13,876 bases of DNA from Rickettsiales bacterium (lineage in GTDB: Bacteria > Pseudomonadota > Alphaproteobacteria > Rickettsiales > UBA3002), in contig CANEUT010000028.1 of the NCBI GenBank assembly GCA_947441895.1, forward strand, positions 1-13,876, read 5' to 3'. Of the stretch, positions 5,820-11,933 are shown one piece after another. Both the position numbers and the translations under genes were made by a program. Under the pieces are notes generated by a model. The model did no database searches. It worked only from the letters and a program-made list of their open reading frames with translations, and was not told the origin of the DNA. Position 1 is the first letter of the stretch. Every line of letters starts with the position of its first letter.

Positions 5820-7262
5820 CTAAGCCTGCGACTGCAACATCCGCATCAGCAGTTCCACATCATCGGCGAATTCCTTATCGAGGCGCGATAATTCATCGAT
5901 GCGTTTCACCGCGTGCATTACCGTCGTGTGATCTTTTCCGCCAAACTTGCGGCCAATTTCGGGCAGCGATTTGGTGGTCAGTTTCTTCGACAGATACATG
6001 GCAATTTGACGCGGACGCGCAATAGCCACGCTGCGACGCGCGCTGTGCATGTCGCTCACCTTGATGTTGAAGTGACCAGCGACTTTTTTCTGAATGTCTT
6101 CAATGGTGATGCGACGATCATTCGCACGCAGAATATCGTGCAGCACTTCTTGGGTTGATTCCAGCGTCACTGGGCCACCGATGAGGGTGGAATGCGCCAC
6201 CACGCGGTTCAATGCACCTTCCAGTTCGCGCACATTGCTGGTGATTTTATGCGCCAAAAATTCAAGCACACGGGTGGGCACATGGGCGCCCGGAACTTTT
6301 TCCAGCTTGGCTTGTAAAATACCCAAACGCAATTCGTAGCTGGTGGCGTGAACATCGGCCACAAGCCCCCAGCCAAGGCGGCTGCGCACGCGTTCTTCCA
6401 TGCCTTCAAGGTCGGCCGGTGAACGGTCACCCGAAATGATGAGCTGTTTATGCTGATCGACAAGCGCGTTAAAGGTGTGGAAGAATTCTTCCTGCGTTGA
6501 ATCTTTGCCGGAGATGAACTGAACATCATCGACCATCAGCACATCGACGCTGCGGAAATATTCCTTGAACGACATGGTATCCTTCGTGCGGATGGCGCGA
6601 ATGAACAGATACATGAATTTCTCGGCCGACAGATACACCACTTTGCGCGATGGATCGGTTTTGCGAATATGCCATGCAATAGCGTGCATGAGGTGGGTTT
6701 TGCCCAGACCAACGCCACCGTAGATAAAGAGTGGGTTGCTGCCGGGAGCAACGGTTGCTGATTCAGCCACGCGACGCGCGGCGGCATGCGCCAGTTCGTT
6801 CGGCTTGCCCACCACGAAATTATCGAACGTATAACGTGGGTCGAGTGGTGCGGAAATCGCATCAGGGTTGATGGGTTTGTCTTCGTTAGCAGCGGCGCCG
6901 AGCATGGCGGCTTCCAAACCGGCAGGGGTTTGCTGAGGATGCGACTGTGGCTGCGCAGAACCAGCAACGGGCACGGGTTCGGCCTTCACGAAAATATCAA
7001 CCGAGTGAACGGTTTGATCTTCCTGGCACCAGAAGCGCAGAATGTTATCGGCATAGTGGGCAATAATCCACTCGCGCATAAAACGTGTGGGCACCGTAAT
7101 CATGGCCTGACCGTTTTTTACGTCGGCCAGTTTTAGTGGTTGCAGCCATGTTTTAAAAATGGCTTCGCCATAGCTAACGCGCAGACGTTCGCGCACGCGC
7201 TCCCAACGGGCAAAATGATCGGGACGGCGGGACTGGAGAGAGTTGTTATTCACGTCATTCAT
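5820..7262 (-). CDS. dnaA: Chromosomal replication initiator DnaA
   Basis: DnaA is the 480-residue AAA+ protein that binds DnaA boxes and melts the origin. Domain I occupies about residues 15-92 (FARWERVRERLRVSYGEAIFKTWL, the interaction surface), followed by a low-complexity linker rich in P, Q and A (about 95-140). The AAA+ core has Walker A GGVGLGKT (182-189), Walker B VLMVDD (241-246) and a NVRELEGALNR block (343-353). Domain IV carries the DNA-binding signature GKDHTTVMHAVKRI (442-455). Length is typical. The start at ATG 7262 gives the normal N-terminus; its ribosome binding site is weak (AGG at about -15). A rhodanese gene ends 31 bp upstream, so the two may share a transcript. Confidence 0.98.
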   Translation of the reverse strand: MNDVNNNSLQSRRPDHFARWERVRERLRVSYGEAIFKTWLQPLKLADVKNGQAMITVPTRFMREWIIAHYADNILRFWCQEDQTVHSVDIFVKAEPVPVAGSAQPQSHPQQTPAGLEAAMLGAAANEDKPINPDAISAPLDPRYTFDNFVVGKPNELAHAAARRVAESATVAPGSNPLFIYGGVGLGKTHLMHAIAWHIRKTDPSRKVVYLSAEKFMYLFIRAIRTKDTMSFKEYFRSVDVLMVDDVQFISGKDSTQEEFFHTFNALVDQHKQLIISGDRSPADLEGMEERVRSRLGWGLVADVHATSYELRLGILQAKLEKVPGAHVPTRVLEFLAHKITSNVRELEGALNRVVAHSTLIGGPVTLESTQEVLHDILRANDRRITIEDIQKKVAGHFNIKVSDMHSARRSVAIARPRQIAMYLSKKLTTKSLPEIGRKFGGKDHTTVMHAVKRIDELSRLDKEFADDVELLMRMLQSQA

Positions 7263-7293
7263 GATGCTTTGCCTACCTGTTCAATGCTTGAAG

Positions 7294-7737
7294 TTATGCT
7301 TGCTGCCACGGCAGGCGTGAGGCTTTCCAGCCATTCACCTGTCCGCGTTGATAATTGTTATTAATGTCGCCCTCGAACCCACCTTCAATGTTGTAGCATT
7401 GCGTATAGCCCGCTGCCGTGGCGGCAATCGCCGCATCGGTTGAGCGTCCGCCAGTTTTACAGAGGAAGTAAAGCGGTGCGGTTTTATCGGGCACTGCGGC
7501 TTCCAACTGTTCCACGAAACGAGGATTGAGATCAAAATTGGGGTAGAATTTCCAGGAAATCGTTTTAACGTTTTTTCCCAATGAATCGAGTGATGGAACG
7601 CCCGCAAACGACCATTCGGCCTGAGTGCGTACATCAACAAGTTGGGTGGATTCGTTGCTCGTCAGAGCGCTCCAGGCATCAACCGGTGAAACATCACCAG
7701 CAAATAAGGGAGAATCGGCACGGGCAATAGAGGCCAT
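7294..7737 (-). CDS. Rhodanese-domain protein
   Basis: A 147-residue single-domain rhodanese (sulfurtransferase fold). The CH2A-like segment LVDVRTQAEWSFAG (33-46) and the active-site loop CKTGGRS with catalytic C93 are both intact, so a persulfide-carrying role is possible. Its sulfur donor and acceptor are unknown. GYTQCYNIEGGFEGD near the end is the conserved GGxxxW-type region. There is no signal peptide, so it is cytoplasmic. ATG 7737 is preceded by GAAGGTGA about 7 nt upstream. It lies between rpsT (122 bp upstream) and dnaA (31 bp downstream) on the same strand. The usual alphaproteobacterial rpsT-dnaA adjacency is therefore interrupted. Confidence 0.93.
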   Translation of the reverse strand: MASIARADSPLFAGDVSPVDAWSALTSNESTQLVDVRTQAEWSFAGVPSLDSLGKNVKTISWKFYPNFDLNPRFVEQLEAAVPDKTAPLYFLCKTGGRSTDAAIAATAAGYTQCYNIEGGFEGDINNNYQRGQVNGWKASRLPWQQA

Positions 7738-7773
7738 GGGTTCACCTTCAACGTCAATGAATGGTTAGTATTG

Positions 7774-7790
7774 ATCCGGAAGAACTCCGG
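7774..7790. repeat. Inverted repeat between rpsT and the rhodanese gene
   Basis: TCCGGA-AGAAC-TCCGGA forms a 6-bp stem with a 5-nt loop, about 37 bp before the rhodanese start. No T run follows on the minus strand, so a terminator for rpsT is doubtful. It could be an operator or a leader hairpin for the rhodanese-dnaA transcript. Confidence 0.4.
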
Positions 7791-7859
7791 ACAATAAAAA
7801 TCTATTGGCGAACCCACATGGGCCGCGACACACACAAAAGTAGTATTAAGGCTGAATCG

Positions 7860-8132
7860 TTATGCAGCGACGGTCAGCGCTTTAACGCGCTGGGCCAGAC
7901 GGCTGACCTTACGCGATGCCGTTGCCATTGGCAGAACGCCTTTGGTCACGCCGCGCATGATTTCTGGTTGAGCCGATTTCAAAGCTGCTTTCGCATCCGT
8001 AGCGTTACCGCCAGCGATCGCCAATTCAACCTTCTTGATGAAGGTACGAATACGGCTGACGCGCGAACGGTTCACTGCCGTCCGGGTAGCGGTTTGTCGG
8101 ATACGTTTTTTTGCCGACTTATGATGTGCCAT
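7860..8132 (-). CDS. rpsT: 30S ribosomal protein S20
   Basis: S20 is a 90-residue, highly basic helical protein that binds 16S rRNA early in 30S assembly. The start MAHHKSAKKRIRQTATRTAVNRSRVSRIRTF is the family N-terminus, with the usual SAKKR and NRSRVSRIRT blocks. RGVTKGVLPMATASRKVSRLAQRV provides the C-terminal K/R-rich helix that lies along the rRNA. Length and lysine/arginine content are typical. The 5' leader is long (about 150 nt from the predicted promoter) and A/T-rich, and contains a direct repeat (8167-8189). S20 synthesis is controlled after transcription in E. coli. mutM lies upstream on the same strand. Confidence 0.98.
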   Translation of the reverse strand: MAHHKSAKKRIRQTATRTAVNRSRVSRIRTFIKKVELAIAGGNATDAKAALKSAQPEIMRGVTKGVLPMATASRKVSRLAQRVKALTVAA

Positions 8133-8166
8133 GGTAAACCCACTTTATTCATTAATGTTGTTTAAC

Positions 8167-8189
8167 TTTTTTGACCGACGTTTTTTGAC
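8167..8189. repeat. Direct repeat in the rpsT leader
   Basis: TTTTTTGAC occurs at 8167-8175 and 8181-8189, separated by CGACG (14-bp period). It lies 35-57 bp before the rpsT start, so it would be transcribed in the rpsT leader. Role unknown. Confidence 0.5.
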
Positions 8190-8287
8190 AAAAACTTATT
8201 AACCAAAAATTTCCATCACTTTTTTAATCGATCATTCTTTGCTTGCCCGGTATCGAAGCGTTCATAGCTCGTCTTCCGAGGAGCGTG

Positions 8288-8316
8288 AAACTAACGACGG
8301 TCACCTCACCCGTCAA
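8288..8316 (-). promoter_or_regulatory. Candidate rpsT promoter
   Basis: TTGACG (8316-8311) and TAGTTT (8293-8288) on the minus strand are separated by exactly 17 bp. The -35 matches consensus at five of six bases, the -10 at three. It lies in the 266-bp mutM-rpsT gap and would give a leader of about 150 nt. Confidence 0.5.
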
Positions 8317-8320
8317 GCGC

Positions 8321-8340
8321 TTTTGTTGGGCCCAGCAAAA
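8321..8340. promoter_or_regulatory. 20-bp palindrome next to the rpsT -35
   Basis: TTTTGTTGGGCCCAGCAAAA is self-complementary at all but one base pair of its 20-bp length. It lies 4 bp upstream of the predicted rpsT -35 element. With no loop it looks more like a site for a dimeric regulator than a terminator hairpin, though a weak mutM terminator is not excluded. Confidence 0.45.
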
Positions 8341-8398
8341 AGATTTTTTTTGACACGCCAAACCCCCAAAAACACTAGGATTTTTGCCCTATTGCGCA

Positions 8399-9241
8399 CT
8401 AGCGTTGGCATTGCGGGCACCAGTAAGTTGCACGCCCCGCGTGAGTGGTGGTTTGAATCATCGCGCCACATTTGAAACAGGGTTCACCATCGCGTCCGTA
8501 GACATTAAAATGATGTTGAAAATATCCTCCCTCATTTTGCGCGCCGACATAATCACGCAGGGTGGAACCGCCGGACTTAATAGCGGCGCTTAATGTGGTG
8601 CGAATGGCACTGATGATAGCGGCGGATTTGGCTGCACATTTACAGGCGGCTGTATTTGGATTAACCTTTGATAAATATAGTGATTCACTGGCATAGATGT
8701 TACCCACACCCACCACCAGTTTCTGGTCCATCAGCACGGGTTTAATGGGGCCTTTGCGCCGTGCCAGCGCCGCCGATAAATATGCCGGGGTGAACTGCTG
8801 TAAAAGTGGCTCCGGCCCTAGATGATAGAGCAATTCATGGGTGGCTTCATCGCCCTCTTCCAACCAGTCCATGAGGCCAAAGCGGCGCGGGTCATGAAAT
8901 GCCGCAATCAGGCCATTTTCGAAGTGAATAAGCACATGATCATGTGTTTTTGGCGCGTATTTAGGCCCTTTTTGCACCGTTAAACTGCCCGACATGCCCA
9001 AATGAACGAGCAAAACCCCCTTTCGGGGGCTTTTTTGGCCCATTTTCGCAATATCGATAAGTAAGTACTTCGCCCGACGGCGCACATTGGTGATGGTTGC
9101 GCCCGTTACATGCCCCTCCAGCCCCTTGGGAATGGGAAAGCGTAAATCACGCCGACGCACGGTGACGCTGGCGACTTTTTCACCTTTCACGGCTTTTAGC
9201 AATCCGCGACGGGTCGTTTCTACTTCCGGTAATTCGGGCAT
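8399..9241 (-). CDS. mutM: Formamidopyrimidine-DNA glycosylase (Fpg/MutM)
   Basis: This 280-residue base-excision enzyme removes 8-oxoguanine and formamidopyrimidines and nicks the abasic site. Catalysis uses the N-terminal proline, so the protein must begin MPELPEVETT. The second of two adjacent ATGs (9241) is therefore chosen, since starting at 9244 would give an uncleavable MMP. AGGAG lies 9 nt upstream. Seen in order: P2/E3, K58 (RRAKYLL), HLGMSG, the H2TH region MDQKLVVGVGNIYASE (171-186), and a C4 zinc finger (C255, C258, C275, C278) ending CPQCQR. An unusual KMGQKSPRKG stretch (66-75) is partly encoded by a terminator-like hairpin. It is divergent from ubiE and upstream of rpsT. Confidence 0.97.
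   Translation of the reverse strand: MPELPEVETTRRGLLKAVKGEKVASVTVRRRDLRFPIPKGLEGHVTGATITNVRRRAKYLLIDIAKMGQKSPRKGVLLVHLGMSGSLTVQKGPKYAPKTHDHVLIHFENGLIAAFHDPRRFGLMDWLEEGDEATHELLYHLGPEPLLQQFTPAYLSAALARRKGPIKPVLMDQKLVVGVGNIYASESLYLSKVNPNTAACKCAAKSAAIISAIRTTLSAAIKSGGSTLRDYVGAQNEGGYFQHHFNVYGRDGEPCFKCGAMIQTTTHAGRATYWCPQCQR
9012..9036 (+). terminator. Terminator-like hairpin inside mutM
   Basis: On the plus strand AAAA is followed by CCCCC (9016-9020), loop TTTC, GGGGG (9025-9029), C and six T. This has the full form of an intrinsic terminator for antisense transcription. On the mutM strand the hairpin is followed by TTTT only, so it would be weaker. It encodes about residues 69-77 of MutM. Confidence 0.55.
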
Positions 9242-9260
9242 CACACTCTCCTCTGTTTCA

Positions 9261-9403
9261 TCATCGCGAGGCCGATAGGCCGTGGCAATTGAGTTTTTGT
9301 CATCCTAGAGTGAAACGAAGGATCTGGATTCTTCGCTTTGCTCAGAATGACAGTTTCTGGATTGCCATGCCGTCCTACGACGGGACAGGCTTCCTCGCAA
9401 TGA
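9261..9403. repeat. Nested palindromic dispersed element between mutM and ubiE
   Basis: Outer arms: TCATCGCGAGG (9261-9271) pairs with CCTCGCAATGA (9393-9403) at 10 of 11 bases, and CGTGGCAATT (9281-9290) pairs with GATTGCCATG (9360-9369) at 8 of 10. Nested inside is a 55-bp inverted repeat with TGTCAT...ATGACA ends (9298-9352), whose arms match over about 25 bases with one gap. These sequences resemble the repeats whose spurious translations read VILSKAKNP and are known across many proteobacterial genomes. Confidence 0.75.
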
Positions 9404-9408
9404 CGAAA

Positions 9409-9423
9409 GAACAAGCCTTGTTC
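9409..9423. repeat. Short palindrome before ubiE
   Basis: GAACAAG-C-CTTGTTC is a perfect inverted repeat with a single central base. It lies just after the nested element and 32 bp before the ubiE start, a position suited to an operator. Chance occurrence is possible. Confidence 0.35.
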
Positions 9424-9454
9424 TCTCGTCAAAAACACGCTACTCGCAACGAAT

Positions 9455-10201
9455 ATGGAAAATCAGCAGCAACAAACACATTTCGGCTTCCGCACAGTCG
9501 ACGCTACGGCAAAACAGGGCATGGTGGGCGGCGTTTTCTCGTCGGTCGCGGAAAGTTATGACGTGATGAACGACCTGATGTCGGGCGGGCTGCATCGTTT
9601 GTGGAAGAATGAATTCGTGCGCAACGTGCGCGCCAACGCGAGCGCGGCCATTCTGGATTTAGCGGGCGGCACCGGTGATATTGCTGTGCGACTCAAAGCA
9701 CGCACCGGCGCGAGCGTTACGGTGTGCGACATTAACGCCGACATGCTGACTGTGGGTCGCGCGCGCCAGTTTGATAAAGGTGAAGCAGAAAATTTACGTT
9801 GGGTGTGCGGCAACGCGGAACATTTGCCCGTGCCTGATAGCTCACTGGATGTGATTACCATTGCCTTTGGTTTGCGCAACGTGACCAACACCCAGCAAGC
9901 GCTGAATGATGCGTATCGCGCGCTGAAACCGGGCGGACAATTTCTGTGTTTGGAATTCAGCAAAGTGACCGTGCCGATGATGGCAAAAATTTATGATGCG
10001 TATTCGTTCCACGTCATTCCAAAAATTGGTGAGCTGGTGGCGAAAGATAAAGACTCGTATCAATATCTGGTGGAATCGATCCGCCAGTTTCCTGATCAGG
10101 AAACATTGCTGGGCATGATGAAAAAAGCCGGCTTCGAAAAAGCGAAATACACCAACCTCACCTTCGGCACCGTGGCCATTCACCAGGGCTGGCGCATTTG
10201 A
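9455..10201 (+). CDS. ubiE: Demethylmenaquinone / ubiquinone C-methyltransferase UbiE
   Basis: UbiE (248 residues) transfers a methyl group from S-adenosylmethionine to the quinone ring in ubiquinone (and menaquinone) synthesis. The family signature YDVMNDLMSGGLHRLW lies at 35-50. SAM motif I LDLAGGTGD is at 68-75, CDINADML (91-98) holds the acidic residue for SAM, GNAEHLPVPDSSLDVITIAFGLRNV (119-143) contains motif II, and RALKPGG follows at 155-161. YLVESIRQFPDQE near the C-terminus is also characteristic. The start at 9455 gives the usual N-terminus, but no clear ribosome binding site precedes it. First gene of the plus-strand set with ubiB; a repeat element fills the gap on each side. Confidence 0.97.
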   Translation: MENQQQQTHFGFRTVDATAKQGMVGGVFSSVAESYDVMNDLMSGGLHRLWKNEFVRNVRANASAAILDLAGGTGDIAVRLKARTGASVTVCDINADMLTVGRARQFDKGEAENLRWVCGNAEHLPVPDSSLDVITIAFGLRNVTNTQQALNDAYRALKPGGQFLCLEFSKVTVPMMAKIYDAYSFHVIPKIGELVAKDKDSYQYLVESIRQFPDQETLLGMMKKAGFEKAKYTNLTFGTVAIHQGWRI

Positions 10202-10220
10202 TGCGTTCAAAATTGAACAT

Positions 10221-10329
10221 TGTCATTCCCGAGCTAGCAAAGCCCAAACGCGCCAGCGTTTGGCAGCGGCGCTTCATCGGGAATCCAGTAAAATACTTGG
10301 TCTGGATCCCCGCCTGCGCGGGGATGACA
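10221..10329. repeat. Palindromic dispersed element between ubiE and ubiB
   Basis: Ends TGTCATTCCCG (10221-10231) and GGGGATGACA (10320-10329) are inverted. CGGGAATCCAG and CTGGATCCCCG form further inner pairs, and GCCTGCGCGG makes a small GC hairpin near the right end. Between the left arms sits a 46-bp segment with its own hairpin AAACGC-GCCA-GCGTTT (10247-10262). Spurious translations (VIPAQAGIQ, CHPRAGGDP) are typical of this widespread repeat type. Confidence 0.75.
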
Positions 10330-10345
10330 AAAGTGAGAGGTTCGC

Positions 10346-11767
10346 GTGCTTCGTAATTTAAAATATAGTCTGCGCCTGCTTTCCATCGGCTGGACATTGG
10401 CGCGGCACGATGCACTGTTCGGGCTCGACGCGCTGACGCTTTCGCTGCCCACACGACTGGCCATCAAACTCATCACCAAACGCAATCGCCATTTACGCCG
10501 TGGCCAACGTCTGTCGCTGGCATTGCAGAAATTGGGGCCAAGTTTTATTAAACTTGGTCAGGCACTTTCTACCCGCGCCGACCTGGTGGGCGATGATGTG
10601 GCCGCTGATTTGGCCGAACTGCAAGACCGCCTGCCACCCTTCGCCACCGCCATTGCCCGCGCCACCGTGGAAGAAGAGTTGGATGGAAAAATAGCAGACC
10701 TGTTTTCATCATTCGATGATGTTGCCGTGGCCACCGCTTCCATCGCGCAGGTGCATTTTGCCGAAACGCTGGATGGTAAAAAAGTGGCCGTAAAAATTCT
10801 GCGGCCACATGTAGAGCAAGCCTTCGCGCGCGATGTGGAATTGTTTTTATGGATGGCCACGCAAGTGGAGAAACGTTTGCCACGCTATCGTCGCCTGAAG
10901 CCAGTGGCGATGATTGATACCTTCGCCAAAACCACCTTGCTGGAAACCGATTTGCGTTTTGAAGCCGCCGCCGCCGATGAGCTGCGCGAAAATAGCAAAG
11001 ATGACCCTGACTTTTATGTACCCACGATTGAGTGGCATTTAACGGCGCGCCGCGTACTGACCATGGAACGTATTGTTGGTTTCTCGGCTGGCGATATTGA
11101 GGGCATGAAGGCTGCTGGCATCAACCCCGATGCGACGATGAAAAAAGCCGCACGCGCGTTTTTCACGCAAGTCTTCCGCGATGGATTTTTCCACGCCGAT
11201 ATGCATCCGGGAAATTTATTTGTGCTGCCCGATGGGCGCTTAGCGCCGGTTGATTTTGGCATCATGGGTCGCATCACCCATGCCGACCAATTAACGCTGG
11301 CGCAAATTCTGTGGGGCTTCATGCAGGGTGATTATGATTTGGTGGCCAAACTGCACCACGACGCCGGGTGGATTCCGCCGCATGTGTCGTTGCCGCTGTT
11401 CGCCCAAGCCTGCCGCGCCGCTGGTGCGCCCATTATGGGTAAGGCGCTGAATGAAATTTCCGTCGGCAAATTGTTTGGTCAGGTGATTGCCATTGCCCAA
11501 ATGTTCGAGATGGAAGCACAGCCGCATTTATTCCTGCTGCAAAAAACCATGGTGACGGCGGAAGGTGTGGGGCGCCTGCTGAACCCCGACGTGAATATGT
11601 GGCAGGTGAGCGAGCCGCTGATTAAAGCCTGGGCCGAAGAAAACCTGTCGCCACGCGCCCGCGCCAAAACCTTTGCCCGCGAATTGCGGCAAGTGCTGGC
11701 CGATACACCGCGCATGCTGATGGCGCTGAAGGCGCTGGTGGAACGTGAGCTTGAAGCCAAGAACTGA
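10346..11767 (+). CDS. ubiB: Ubiquinone biosynthesis protein UbiB (ABC1/ADCK kinase-like)
   Basis: UbiB is an atypical kinase-like ATPase needed for ubiquinone synthesis. Its start is GTG 10346, with GAGAGG about 5 nt upstream. Landmarks are the KxGQ motif (K69-Q72, FIKLGQALSTR) that covers the active site, the alanine-rich loop ATASIAQVH (129-137), the VAVK lysine K150, the HADMHPGN catalytic loop (283-290) and the DFG motif (303-305). It is 473 residues, shorter than E. coli UbiB (546). It ends VERELEAKN with no hydrophobic C-terminal helices, whereas E. coli UbiB has two there. Membrane attachment may use another segment. It follows ubiE across a palindromic element, in the conserved ubiE-ubiB order. 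Confidence 0.96.
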   Translation: MLRNLKYSLRLLSIGWTLARHDALFGLDALTLSLPTRLAIKLITKRNRHLRRGQRLSLALQKLGPSFIKLGQALSTRADLVGDDVAADLAELQDRLPPFATAIARATVEEELDGKIADLFSSFDDVAVATASIAQVHFAETLDGKKVAVKILRPHVEQAFARDVELFLWMATQVEKRLPRYRRLKPVAMIDTFAKTTLLETDLRFEAAAADELRENSKDDPDFYVPTIEWHLTARRVLTMERIVGFSAGDIEGMKAAGINPDATMKKAARAFFTQVFRDGFFHADMHPGNLFVLPDGRLAPVDFGIMGRITHADQLTLAQILWGFMQGDYDLVAKLHHDAGWIPPHVSLPLFAQACRAAGAPIMGKALNEISVGKLFGQVIAIAQMFEMEAQPHLFLLQKTMVTAEGVGRLLNPDVNMWQVSEPLIKAWAEENLSPRARAKTFARELRQVLADTPRMLMALKALVERELEAKN

Positions 11768-11772
11768 GAGCC

Positions 11773-11789
11773 GACAGCTAAAGGCTGTC
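11773..11789. repeat. Short inverted repeat after ubiB
   Basis: GACAGC-TAAAG-GCTGTC is a 6-bp stem starting 6 bp after the ubiB stop. Its right arm overlaps the left end of the next dispersed element. No T tract follows. Confidence 0.45.
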
Positions 11790-11857
11790 ATGCCGCACTT
11801 GTTGCGGCATCCGCGCGAGCTAAGTGCACAGACCCCGCAATAAATGCGGGGTGACAG
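11785..11857. repeat. Palindromic dispersed element between ubiB and coaBC
   Basis: Ends CTGTCA (11785-11790) and TGACAG (11852-11857) are inverted. Two internal hairpins are perfect: ATGCCGCA-CTTGT-TGCGGCAT (11790-11810) and CCCCGCA-ATAAA-TGCGGGG (11833-11851). Same layout (TGTCAT plus CC-rich arms) as the elements in the two preceding gaps. Confidence 0.75.
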
Positions 11858-11933
11858 CATCAGGTTGTTGCTTGCACCCACGCCCATAATCCACTAAATA
11901 CATTGCTCGTTTGTAAATCATGGAATTTCACAT

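Noticed and set aside
7246..7254. TTATTCACG as a second DnaA box at the dnaA start
   Set aside because: One mismatch at a conserved position and it lies in coding sequence; too weak to call.
8152..8165. TTAA-N6-TTAA near rpsT as a CtrA site
   Set aside because: The CtrA consensus has a 7-bp spacer; this has 6 and lies in A/T-rich DNA.
9241..9438. Open frame on the minus strand with VILSKAKNP and HCEEACPVVGRHGNPE
   Set aside because: It is a translation of the nested palindromic repeat; such phrases are typical spurious proteins from dispersed repeats.
10158..10485. Two minus-strand frames containing VIPAQAGIQ and FCHPRAGGDP
   Set aside because: Again translations of the dispersed element, partly overlapping ubiE and ubiB on the other strand.
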